A stretch of 64,000 nt of DNA, taken from Candidatus Bipolaricaulota bacterium. Lineage in GTDB: Bacteria > Bipolaricaulota > Bipolaricaulia > UBA7950 > UBA9294. This document shows, piece after piece, positions 43,738 through 51,119 of the stretch. The stretch spans positions 1 through 64,000 of the forward strand of contig JANQEA010000048.1 of assembly GCA_028278555.1 (NCBI GenBank). Direction: 5' to 3'. The notes beneath the pieces are model-generated. The model made no database searches. It was not told the origin of the DNA and saw nothing but the letters and a program-made list of their open reading frames with translations. Made by a program: the position numbers and the translations under genes. Numbering within the stretch: position 1 is the stretch's first letter; each line of letters opens with the position of its first letter.

Positions 43738-44286
43738 ATGAAGCGGCCCGGTGCCCTTGGATGCGTCCTGCTGATGATCGCGCTCCCGGTGCTGACTGTC
43801 CTCGGCGAGCCGGTCGACGAACACGCCGAGGCCCTCCACGTCGGGATAACGATCGGCGGCGCGGCGGCGGGACTCCTCGCGGGGACCTCGATCGGCCTCG
43901 CGTTCAGTGCCGATGCGATCGATACGCCGCTGTCGAACACGCTTCTTCTGACGGTTCCGGTGGCCGCCGCCGGAGCGGCCGCGGGTGCGATCGTCGGACG
44001 ATGGATCGCCGACGTCGTTCTCCAGCATCAGCCCTCACCACTCTTCGCCGTCGTCGAGGGGGCCGGTTTGGGATTCGTGGGCGGTGCAGTCATCGGCGGC
44101 GTCACGTTCTCGCTCAACTTCGTGATCGCCTACCACTTGCTGGAGGTTCCCGAAGGCTACTGGGGCGATCCCCCCATTCCTCCAGCTGCGATGGCCGTCC
44201 TCGCCGGCGGGGTCTGGGGCGGATTCTTCGGAATGGTCGGCGGAGCGGTCGCCATCCCGCTCGTTTCCCTCGTGATGGAGTTCTGA
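43738..44286 (+). CDS. Membrane protein with Gly-zipper segments
   Basis: A 182-residue protein with a signal-like N-terminal helix and three or four Gly/Ala-rich hydrophobic segments (ITIGGAAAGLLAGTSIGLAF, AAAGAAAGAIVGRWIA, GAGLGFVGGAVIGG, GGVWGGFFGMVGGAVAI). Gly-zipper helices pack tightly and are common in small pore or stress proteins. No family is assigned. Its ribosome site is weak. It converges with the MsrA gene. Confidence 0.62.
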   Translation: MKRPGALGCVLLMIALPVLTVLGEPVDEHAEALHVGITIGGAAAGLLAGTSIGLAFSADAIDTPLSNTLLLTVPVAAAGAAAGAIVGRWIADVVLQHQPSPLFAVVEGAGLGFVGGAVIGGVTFSLNFVIAYHLLEVPEGYWGDPPIPPAAMAVLAGGVWGGFFGMVGGAVAIPLVSLVMEF

Positions 44287-44298
44287 TCGGACGCAGTT

Positions 44299-45021
44299 TC
44301 AGTCTTCGTCGGAGTCCCCAGTCGAGTCCGTCAACGAGACATCGTCGTGCCCTTCCCAGGTCTCTTCGAGGTAGGCGTCCCGGCCGGATGCGGTTGTGTA
44401 GGCTTTGTACTGCGCTAGGTACTTCTCGTAGTAGTTCTGGTGATATCCCTCGGCAGGGTAGAAGGTCTGCGCCGGGAGGATCCGGGTGACGATCGGCTCG
44501 TCGAAGACGCCCGACTCCTCGAGCGCCTCTTTCGACGCCTCAGCGAGTGCCTGCTGTTCCTCGTCCAGGTAGAAGACCGCTGTGTTGTACTGGCTGCCAC
44601 GGTCGTAGAACTGACCGCCCTCGTCCGTCGGGTCGATGCTCCGCCAGAACTGCTCGAGGAGCTCTCCGTAGGTGATTCGCTCCGGGTCGTACAACACGAG
44701 CACCGCCTCGTAGTGCCCGGTCGTCCCGGTGATCACCTGATCGTAGGTCGGGTCCTCGACCGTCCCCCCGGTGTAACCGGAGATCGCCTCGACCACGCCG
44801 GGCATCAGCTCGAACGCCGCCTCGATGCACCAGAAGCATCCCCCGGCGAAGATCGCTTCGCGATGCCCTTCCTGTGAAGTTGTAGGTCCGCTCATCTCTC
44901 CCTCCCCGGACGACGCATTCATCGAGCCGCCCAGCTGCCATCCAAGAATTCCCAAGACGGCTGCCACGACAGAAGCCGTAAGCACCCGCCGGATCGATCT
45001 GCGTCGCGATCTCGTCTTCAT
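44299..45021 (-). CDS. msrA: Peptide methionine sulfoxide reductase MsrA, membrane-anchored
   Basis: A 240-residue protein. The active-site motif is GGCFWC (C62, C65), followed by SGYTGG, TGHYEAV and the YDRGSQYN signature, all standard MsrA. Residues 12-31 form a hydrophobic anchor, so the catalytic domain should be outside the cytosol. A Glu/Asp-rich tail (DSTGDSDED) follows. MsrA reduces Met-(S)-sulfoxide in proteins. No MsrB is seen, but the fRMsr at 7897 handles free Met-R-sulfoxide. Confidence 0.93.
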   Translation of the reverse strand: MKTRSRRRSIRRVLTASVVAAVLGILGWQLGGSMNASSGEGEMSGPTTSQEGHREAIFAGGCFWCIEAAFELMPGVVEAISGYTGGTVEDPTYDQVITGTTGHYEAVLVLYDPERITYGELLEQFWRSIDPTDEGGQFYDRGSQYNTAVFYLDEEQQALAEASKEALEESGVFDEPIVTRILPAQTFYPAEGYHQNYYEKYLAQYKAYTTASGRDAYLEETWEGHDDVSLTDSTGDSDED

Positions 45022-45117
45022 GGTGATCTCATCAAACTCCGAGGCTGTGAGGCTGAAGTGGAGACAGGATAGGGTTTTGGCGTTGGTGACAGAGACGTAA
45101 GTCGGCTCCGCCTCAGA

Positions 45118-45543
45118 CTACTCTGGCGGAGGTGGCAACCCGGAGACAGCAGCAAGCAGAGTCTCCGCCACGTGAAGCAGATCGACCACCAAGCGTTCGT
45201 CCAAATCTACGATGCCTTCATACTCCGCGAGGTTCCTCCGTTCGTGGCACTTACTGAGGAGACGCCAGGCAGCCGCATCGAGGTTCGCGGTGTGGGGAAG
45301 CGCTTGGAAGACGAGGAAGCGATTGTCCGATCGATACCCAAGCCGACGCAGGGCCGCCAACGCAAGAGCATGGGCCGCGTTGTATGCCAGATCGAAGCGG
45401 CTCTCCAGCGCGAGATCGGCGCGACCAGCATCCCGTAGGCGAGTTCTGCCCGAGCGAACGAGCCCGTCGTATTCGCGCCTAGCCGACGGCTCACGCTTCA
45501 ACGCACCGATCTTCGCTAGTCGGTCGAGTTCAGGAGATGTCAT
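45118..45543 (-). CDS. HEPN-domain protein of an MNT/HEPN module
   Basis: A 141-residue, all-helical protein. It has the HEPN pattern with a helix containing FDLAYNAAHALALAAL and a later CHERRNLAEYEG segment, which replaces the classical RxxxxH with an RNxxxY form. HEPN proteins paired with MNT nucleotidyltransferases act as RNase toxins that the partner inactivates by AMPylation or oligoadenylation. Its ATG overlaps the upstream MNT gene by 14 nt, so they are strongly coupled. Whether it is an active RNase is not shown by the sequence. Confidence 0.78.
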   Translation of the reverse strand: MTSPELDRLAKIGALKREPSARREYDGLVRSGRTRLRDAGRADLALESRFDLAYNAAHALALAALRRLGYRSDNRFLVFQALPHTANLDAAAWRLLSKCHERRNLAEYEGIVDLDERLVVDLLHVAETLLAAVSGLPPPPE

Positions 45544-46153
45544 CTTCCGTCCCGATCATGAACAGGCGAGGCTGTACCGCGATGCGCGCCGCGAAGGAGT
45601 CCCGCTGTCGGCTCCGCTCCTGCCATTCGCGCCTCGTTATCACGTTTGGATTGACGGTACGCCCGAGCTGGGCTTCGACCTTCTGGAGTGCCGCGAAGAC
45701 CTCCGGATATCCGATGTCGTCTGAGACAACCAGCAGGTCGATGTCGCTCTCAGCAGTGTCTGTCCCCTTGGCGATCGACCCGTAGACAAAGGCTGCCTGG
45801 ATCCCCTCCGCCAGCGGATCCAGAGCACGACGAAGCGGTTCGATCAGCCCGACCGTCTTGGCAATCAAACCTTGCAGTTCTTCGAACGCTGGGCAGTCAA
45901 CGTTTGCCTGGTAGTGTTTCTGGTTGCCCACGCGTGTCGCCGTTACCCATCCCGCCGCCGCAAGGCGCTGGAGCTGGCGGTGCACTGCCCCCGTGCCACT
46001 TCCGGCAAGGCGGATCAGTTCGGCGCTCTGGAAGCGCCTCCCGGGCTGACCAAACAGAAGGCCCAAGACACGCTGCTGAACGGGTGAGAAGAGGGCCCCC
46101 GCCAAGCCCGGGGACGTCGCTTCGTCATTCCTTCCCATAACGGGAATGATCAT
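45530..46153 (-). CDS. Winged-helix/MNT-nucleotidyltransferase fusion
   Basis: A 207-residue protein. Residues 20-85 form a winged helix (RVLGLLFGQPGRRFQSAELIRLAGSG, recognition helix VHRQLQRLAAAGWV). Residues 115-200 form a minimal nucleotidyltransferase with G125-S126 and D137-x-D139 (context YGSIAKG and SDIDLL). MNT proteins are antitoxins for HEPN partners; the DNA-binding part suggests direct repression of its own promoter. Two starts are possible, ATG 46153 or ATG 46138; neither has a good ribosome site. The 36-bp palindrome at 46132-46167 covers both. Confidence 0.83.
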   Translation of the reverse strand: MIIPVMGRNDEATSPGLAGALFSPVQQRVLGLLFGQPGRRFQSAELIRLAGSGTGAVHRQLQRLAAAGWVTATRVGNQKHYQANVDCPAFEELQGLIAKTVGLIEPLRRALDPLAEGIQAAFVYGSIAKGTDTAESDIDLLVVSDDIGYPEVFAALQKVEAQLGRTVNPNVITRREWQERSRQRDSFAARIAVQPRLFMIGTEDDIS

Positions 46154-46167
46154 ACCCGATTTGGGAA
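46132..46167. promoter_or_regulatory. 36-bp imperfect palindrome at the start of the HTH-MNT gene
   Basis: TTCCCA, CGGG and ATGA arms pair with TCAT, CCCG and TGGGAA around a central ATGATCAT: 15 of 18 base pairs match. It overlaps the initiation region of the HTH-MNT gene and would be a natural site for the fusion protein's winged helix, giving autoregulation. Confidence 0.6.
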
Positions 46168-46231
46168 CGATCGGGAAGGCCTCTCTCGTCGCGGGTACCA
46201 GCTCTCGGCCCTGGCCTCGGCCAGATCGAGT

Positions 46232-46237
46232 ACACTG
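46232..46237 (+). promoter_or_regulatory. TACACT box directly before the VOC gene ATG
   Basis: TACACT ends 5 nt before the ATG at 46243 and there is no Shine-Dalgarno in the gap, as at 6567-6572. This fits leaderless transcription. No -35 match is evident. Confidence 0.35.
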
Positions 46238-46242
46238 CGCGC

Positions 46243-46605
46243 ATGGCAGGAGGGATCGTCTTTCTGAGGACCGCGCAGTTCGAAGCGGTGAAGTCGTTCT
46301 ATCTCGACCGGGTCGGGATGACCGTCTGGCTTGAGCAGCAGGACATCACGATTCTGCGCCACGGCAACCTGCTCGTCGGGTTCCACAAGCAGGACACGTC
46401 CGACCTCGACGCGCTCCTCACCTTTTTCTACGACACTCGGGAGGAAGTCGACGCGATGTACGCCAAGCTGTCAGACATTGCAACGACAGAACCAAAGGAG
46501 AATACCAAGTACCGCATCTACAACTTCTTCGGCAAGGACCCGGAAGGCCGGAACATCGAGTTCCAGTGCTTCTTGCACCAGGTGCCGGAGATCATCGGCG
46601 GCTGA
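46243..46605 (+). CDS. VOC-family dioxygenase-like protein
   Basis: A 120-residue VOC protein of minimal size, MAGGIVFLRTAQFEAVKSFYLDRVGM at the start and FFGKDPEGRNIEFQCFLH at the end, with a late Glu in the metal position. The early metal ligand position reads LRT rather than HV/QV, so metal binding may be altered. Function unknown. Divergent from the HTH-MNT/HEPN operon. Confidence 0.83.
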   Translation: MAGGIVFLRTAQFEAVKSFYLDRVGMTVWLEQQDITILRHGNLLVGFHKQDTSDLDALLTFFYDTREEVDAMYAKLSDIATTEPKENTKYRIYNFFGKDPEGRNIEFQCFLHQVPEIIGG

Positions 46606-46726
46606 CTTCTCAGACCAAGAGAACCTCCATCAAGATCTCTCTTTATCTTCTAGTCTCCTCTCTGCCCTGACACTTCTCTCTAGTCCTAGCTAGGCCCTGT
46701 CAGTAGGGTGGGGAAGGGTGATGGCA

Positions 46727-47665
46727 ATGAGAAGCCACATGGGGATCAGGATCGCCATGATGCTGGCAGTCGTCGGGAGTGCGCTCTGCTTCTTGCCCTT
46801 CGATGCATGTTGCGAGACCGACTGCTCGGTCGCGTGCCAACAAGCACCCGTGGGAACACACGAAGAACTCATTGCCGAGCACGTGCTCGGAGGATTGCCC
46901 GTCCTTGCGGATCCAGCGCATCAGACGATCTCAGTCCGAAACGCGTACGTGATCTGCTACAACACACAGGCGCGCGTTCCTGAGTGGGTTGCCTACCACG
47001 TCATACCAGACTACCTGAAGGCTCCCGAGCGGGATGGCGAGTACAAGAAATTCCACGCGGATCCGGACATCCTCGGAGAAGCCCTTGATTCGGACTACGA
47101 TGGCTGGTGGTCCCAGCGTGGCTACGACAGAGGCCATCTGGCTCCGTACGCCATCGCAGGCGGAGATCGTGATCGGGATGGAGGCTACGCCGTCTACCCG
47201 TTCGATGACCCCGCCAATGACCTCGATGACGCAAAGACGGTCTGCGAAGTCAACTACATGACGAACGTCGCCCCACAGCACTGGAAGCTCAATCGATCAG
47301 GGGGCCTCTGGTGGCAGCTCGAGAGAAAGCTCCAGGATGAGTGGGTTGGGAGCAGGGAAATGGAGCTCTGGGTGATCGCGGGCTGCGTCCTTGGTGCCGG
47401 CGAGCTAGAAGGCATCGGAGACGACAGCGACATTCTCGTCCCTCCCATGTTCTTCAAGATCGTGGTTGACGAGCTGTCCCCCTCCAAGGTCCTGGCCTTC
47501 CTCTTCCCGCACCAGCGCATCAAGCATGGGGAGATTGAGGACTTCCTGGTATCCATCAATGTGATCGAGGCGCTGTGTGGATTCGACTTCTTCGCGGGGC
47601 TCGATGATGACATAGAGGAGGCAATCGAAGACCAAGACACATGGGAGAACTGGGCGACGTTCTAG
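46727..47665 (+). CDS. Exported DNA/RNA non-specific endonuclease (NucA/EndoG type)
   Basis: A 312-residue protein; I start at the ATG with GGGGAAGGG 8 nt upstream. Signal peptide to about residue 28 (FDA-CC). The family catalytic motif DRGH is at 134-137 (YDRGHLAPY), followed by NVAPQHWKLNRSGGLWW with the conserved metal-binding Asn. The N-terminal mature part has a Cys cluster (CCETDCSVAC). The enzyme should degrade external DNA and RNA. A poly-pyrimidine stretch (46606-46720) precedes it without any readable gene. Confidence 0.88.
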   Translation: MRSHMGIRIAMMLAVVGSALCFLPFDACCETDCSVACQQAPVGTHEELIAEHVLGGLPVLADPAHQTISVRNAYVICYNTQARVPEWVAYHVIPDYLKAPERDGEYKKFHADPDILGEALDSDYDGWWSQRGYDRGHLAPYAIAGGDRDRDGGYAVYPFDDPANDLDDAKTVCEVNYMTNVAPQHWKLNRSGGLWWQLERKLQDEWVGSREMELWVIAGCVLGAGELEGIGDDSDILVPPMFFKIVVDELSPSKVLAFLFPHQRIKHGEIEDFLVSINVIEALCGFDFFAGLDDDIEEAIEDQDTWENWATF

Positions 47666-47821
47666 GCCGAGGCCCTAGAGCTTCCTTGCCAAGCGCACAG
47701 TCAGCAGTTCGCTTCTGTGAACTGCGAGGGGCTAGCACGAGCAAGCTCCCGAGTTTCCTGCAGTCGTTGCATTCCTCGCGACCGTCTGGAGCCTCAGGCA
47801 GATCGTAGATGTCGCTAGGGC

Positions 47822-49015
47822 CTACTGCAGAGCTGTACCGAACTCAGCGCTGACTGTCGCGTACAGCTGTTCGGCCCAGTCGATCAATCCCAGAACCTCC
47901 TCTCGGGCGTTTCTCAGCGTCACGACATCAACCTCTTCTGGCCTGTGAACAGCCTTGTTTCTTATGCGTGCCAGTGGGCCGAGCTGCTGGATTCCGTCAT
48001 CTGCCAAACCCATTCCGTCAAGTGCCTCGATGGCACGCGACAGGGATCGAGTGTCCTTCCCCGCCAGCCGTGCAGCCCCGACGACCAGCTGCTCTAATCT
48101 CGTCCACGTCTCAAGGAAGTAGCCAAGCACCGTCGCACGGATCTCCTCAGGTCCTCTGTCAACCTGCCACTCCTCAGGTAGTTGCCCAGTCTCGAGTGCT
48201 CCCCGCACATCGTCTGAGATTGGGAGAAGCGGATCGTTGTCGGGATACAGCGTAGCGCGCGCAATGGCCGCGGCCTCCTTCCGAAATGCAGCACTTGCCG
48301 GGATCCGGAACTTGGCCACAAGTCTGTTGGCAAAGTCCAGCTCATCCTTCTTGGCGAAGTCTGCCTCGACATCGTAGGTGCCCACAACGTGGCCTTCCTG
48401 CAAGAGCGGCCGAAGAGCAGCTGGCGGACAAATGCCAAGGAGCCGCACGTTGACTGTATCATGCTCGGAGTTGATTGATATCCGCCCGGAGGGATAGGGC
48501 AGCCCGCATACATACACAGTTGCCTCGGGTGGATCGGGGTTCTCAAGAGCAAAAGAGCACGCCACGCGCAGTGATGATGTAAGATCGAGAAGGGGAGTTC
48601 CACAGATCTCATAGTGCTGCAGAAGACTCCACTGAACGAGCCGCTTCCGAATGTCATCCTTCCCCTCCAACTGGCTCCTCTGTATCAGCCTGCAGATGGT
48701 TTCCGCTGCCGTACGCAATAGGGTGAATCGGCTGGCCAGCTCGGCCCCACCTACGTGGGAGCCACGGTAGATAGTCGGGTACAGCGTCGATCTTCCGGCC
48801 TGGTTCTTGAAGTCCACAGCCTGTCCCCGGAAGTAGAAGACGAAGTCCTTGTTCAGGATCGCAATTCGTGCTACGTGCTCGAAAAGCTCTCGGAATGTCT
48901 CGACGGGGCACGCATCGGCTGCGCCGATTTGTGCTGGCGTCGCGGATTCCCCAACAGCCGACTTCGTGCCCTGCACATAGTCGTGTGTGAGATGGACTCT
49001 CCTAAGTAGCCGCAT
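47822..49015 (-). CDS. FRG-domain protein with C-terminal HEPN-like domain
   Basis: A 397-residue protein, last gene of the five-gene defence operon. I start at ATG 49015, which lies 1 nt after the helicase stop with GGGGGAG 9 nt upstream. Residues 58-155 carry the FRG motifs: YFRGQ (61-65), STLYPTIYRG, and LLQHYEICGTPLLDLT. FRG domains occur in many defence and effector proteins with unknown chemistry. The C-terminal helical region ends in RIRNKAVH (RNKAVH 352-357), the HEPN Rx4H catalytic motif, so RNase activity is plausible. I infer an abortive effector. Confidence 0.85.
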   Translation of the reverse strand: MRLLRRVHLTHDYVQGTKSAVGESATPAQIGAADACPVETFRELFEHVARIAILNKDFVFYFRGQAVDFKNQAGRSTLYPTIYRGSHVGGAELASRFTLLRTAAETICRLIQRSQLEGKDDIRKRLVQWSLLQHYEICGTPLLDLTSSLRVACSFALENPDPPEATVYVCGLPYPSGRISINSEHDTVNVRLLGICPPAALRPLLQEGHVVGTYDVEADFAKKDELDFANRLVAKFRIPASAAFRKEAAAIARATLYPDNDPLLPISDDVRGALETGQLPEEWQVDRGPEEIRATVLGYFLETWTRLEQLVVGAARLAGKDTRSLSRAIEALDGMGLADDGIQQLGPLARIRNKAVHRPEEVDVVTLRNAREEVLGLIDWAEQLYATVSAEFGTALQ

Positions 49016-49016
49016 C

Positions 49017-51119
49017 TTAGCCATCTCCCCCGCGGCCTGAACACTCGGATCCAACTACGTCTGCCAGAAACTCCGAGCCAGGTGCCACACTAGAGATTAG
49101 AAGGTTGTCGCGGGCTCGGGTGATGGCGACGTAGAGAAGATGGCGCTCGGTGTTATAGACCTCCTCCAAGTCGGTGTCGTCGGCAACGGTTTCGATTCGT
49201 TCTTGGGATGGGATCACTTCGTCGTCGCATGCCATGACTATGACGGCCCGGAACTCCAAGCCTTTGGCGAAATGCATGGTGCTGATGGATGCGTAGCCAT
49301 GAGTAGTCTCGATGTGCTCGTCGAGGATCTTGTACGGCAGGTCTGCGGCCTTGGCTGCGACCTCGGCTCTCCCGAGCTGATCAGCACCACGGACGAAGAT
49401 GCCGATCTCGTGAGGAGCCAGGCCTTCCTCGATTCGCTCGCTAATCCACTGCTGAACGTGCTTTCTCTCTGTTTCTTCTGAACTCGCAATACTGATCTCA
49501 GGCGCAGGGCCATTGAATACAGAGACAGTTCCCCTTCGGCTTTCGATGTTGCCATCGACATCCGCAATCTCAGGATCGAGCAGGCGATCGGCTTGAGCTC
49601 TTATCTGGTGTGACGTTCGGTAGTTCACTCGGAGCGTCCGGGACCGTCCCCGGATATCAACTCCGAGGGCCTTCCAGGAGAAAGGCTGCTGGAAGATCCG
49701 TTGCCCAAGGTCACCCGCGAAGAAGAGCGCGTTCGGGCGATCTCTACCGATGGCGGCCAAGAATCGGAGCTGGGAGACGGTGATGTCTTGCGCTTCGTCG
49801 ACCACGACGAAGTCGAAGGGCGGGTGCTTGTGTGTTGCCAGCTCCTCGCCTAGTCGGTGATAGACTTGCGATTGGGTCACGAGCCCCTGCTTGGCGAGCG
49901 CTCCCCGCACATCCTCGAAGATTGACCAGAGCACCTTGCGATGTGTCTCAGGGAGCCGGGTCTTGCGGCCGAGTCGAAGAACATCGCGGTACTCCTCCCA
50001 CGCTGCAAGCTGCCACGCATTGACGACCTGCTCCCATTCCGCCAGTAGGAATCGCAGGCTGAATCGGTGCGCCTCAGCAGCCTTTGATGCTGCTGAGATC
50101 GCAGCCTTCACGTCTCTGCTCGTGGCAACCTTCGGCTTTTCGATGTTGAGTTCGTGGAGGCGTGCGCCTAGCGCGTTCATCGAGTACACGTCGATGCGTT
50201 CTCCCAAGCGTGGCTTGCTTCCGATGAGACAGCGGAGCTTGGTTCGCAGTGCGTTGGCAAGTGACTCAGAGAACGTTGTGATCAGGACGCGTGCATCTTC
50301 GTGCTGTTTCGCGAGATGAACAGCTCGATGGAGTGCCACGATCGTCTTGCCGGTACCGGCAGAGCCGGACACCCGTGCTGGTCCGCTGTAGTCGCGCTCG
50401 ACCCACTGACGCTGGGCGGGATGCAGGAAGACGGACCACTTCTCCCAGGGGTAGTCGAGCGCCTGCTCCAACTCCTCGACGTCAGTCAACACACGGAATC
50501 GACGTTGGGCATCGGGATGCTCAAACGGATCGACATCTGCTTCAGTTACAGCCGCAACCTGGGGCTTGGCGCCGACAGCAAGATCGAGAATTGCTTCGGC
50601 GGCTTCTTCGGGCAAGTGCTCTGCCACATCAAGGATCGTGTCCTCGGTCGCTTCAAACACGTCTGCGAGCCAGGAGGGAGGCACACCGTAACCGAGAAGC
50701 TCCTCTTCAGGGACAGCTGCGAGCAGGGCCGGTTTGGGCTCCGCGACAGCCACTGCCTCCACATAGCGTGGGATGAACACGTCCTTGACTGTCTCGCGGA
50801 TCTCAACGAGCTGTGCAGCTCCGGTGCGCGGATGCGTCTCGAGCCTTCTTCGCTGTGCCCAGTCGTAGGCCTTGTCATGATGATCGACATAGCAGAGGAG
50901 CAGGCTCTTCCCCGTCTTGTGAACAATCAACCGAAGATCAGCACTGACTCGGACTGACCAGAAGCAGTCGTCCTTGGCGTGTTCGACACGATGGAACTGC
51001 AACCCGGGATTGGCTGGGTTCATCTGAAGATCAAAGGCTGTCGTCTTGGCAGCCTTCTGCTCCTTGGCAGTGAGTCGAGCGAGGCTATCCGTAAAGGAAC
51101 TGGCGATCCGGAATTCCAT
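49017..51119 (-). CDS. UvrD-like SF1 helicase with N-terminal RelE/ParE-like domain
   Basis: A 700-residue protein starting at an ATG that overlaps the Mod stop by one base (TGATG). Residues 1-92 have the RelE/ParE fold pattern: SSFTDSLARLTAKEQKAA, then FWSVRVSADLRLIVHKTG and LLLCYVDHHDKAYDWAQRR. After a linker come SF1A helicase motifs: Q-motif-like HPAQRQWV (233-240), Walker A GSAGTGKT (252-259), DEAQD (near 455), LRVNYRT, STMHFAKGLEFRAVIV and LYVAITRAR. It should be an ATP-driven DNA translocase. The RelE-like part could bind or cut RNA or recruit DNA; catalytic residues are not certain. Confidence 0.88.
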   Translation of the reverse strand: MEFRIASSFTDSLARLTAKEQKAAKTTAFDLQMNPANPGLQFHRVEHAKDDCFWSVRVSADLRLIVHKTGKSLLLCYVDHHDKAYDWAQRRRLETHPRTGAAQLVEIRETVKDVFIPRYVEAVAVAEPKPALLAAVPEEELLGYGVPPSWLADVFEATEDTILDVAEHLPEEAAEAILDLAVGAKPQVAAVTEADVDPFEHPDAQRRFRVLTDVEELEQALDYPWEKWSVFLHPAQRQWVERDYSGPARVSGSAGTGKTIVALHRAVHLAKQHEDARVLITTFSESLANALRTKLRCLIGSKPRLGERIDVYSMNALGARLHELNIEKPKVATSRDVKAAISAASKAAEAHRFSLRFLLAEWEQVVNAWQLAAWEEYRDVLRLGRKTRLPETHRKVLWSIFEDVRGALAKQGLVTQSQVYHRLGEELATHKHPPFDFVVVDEAQDITVSQLRFLAAIGRDRPNALFFAGDLGQRIFQQPFSWKALGVDIRGRSRTLRVNYRTSHQIRAQADRLLDPEIADVDGNIESRRGTVSVFNGPAPEISIASSEETERKHVQQWISERIEEGLAPHEIGIFVRGADQLGRAEVAAKAADLPYKILDEHIETTHGYASISTMHFAKGLEFRAVIVMACDDEVIPSQERIETVADDTDLEEVYNTERHLLYVAITRARDNLLISSVAPGSEFLADVVGSECSGRGGDG

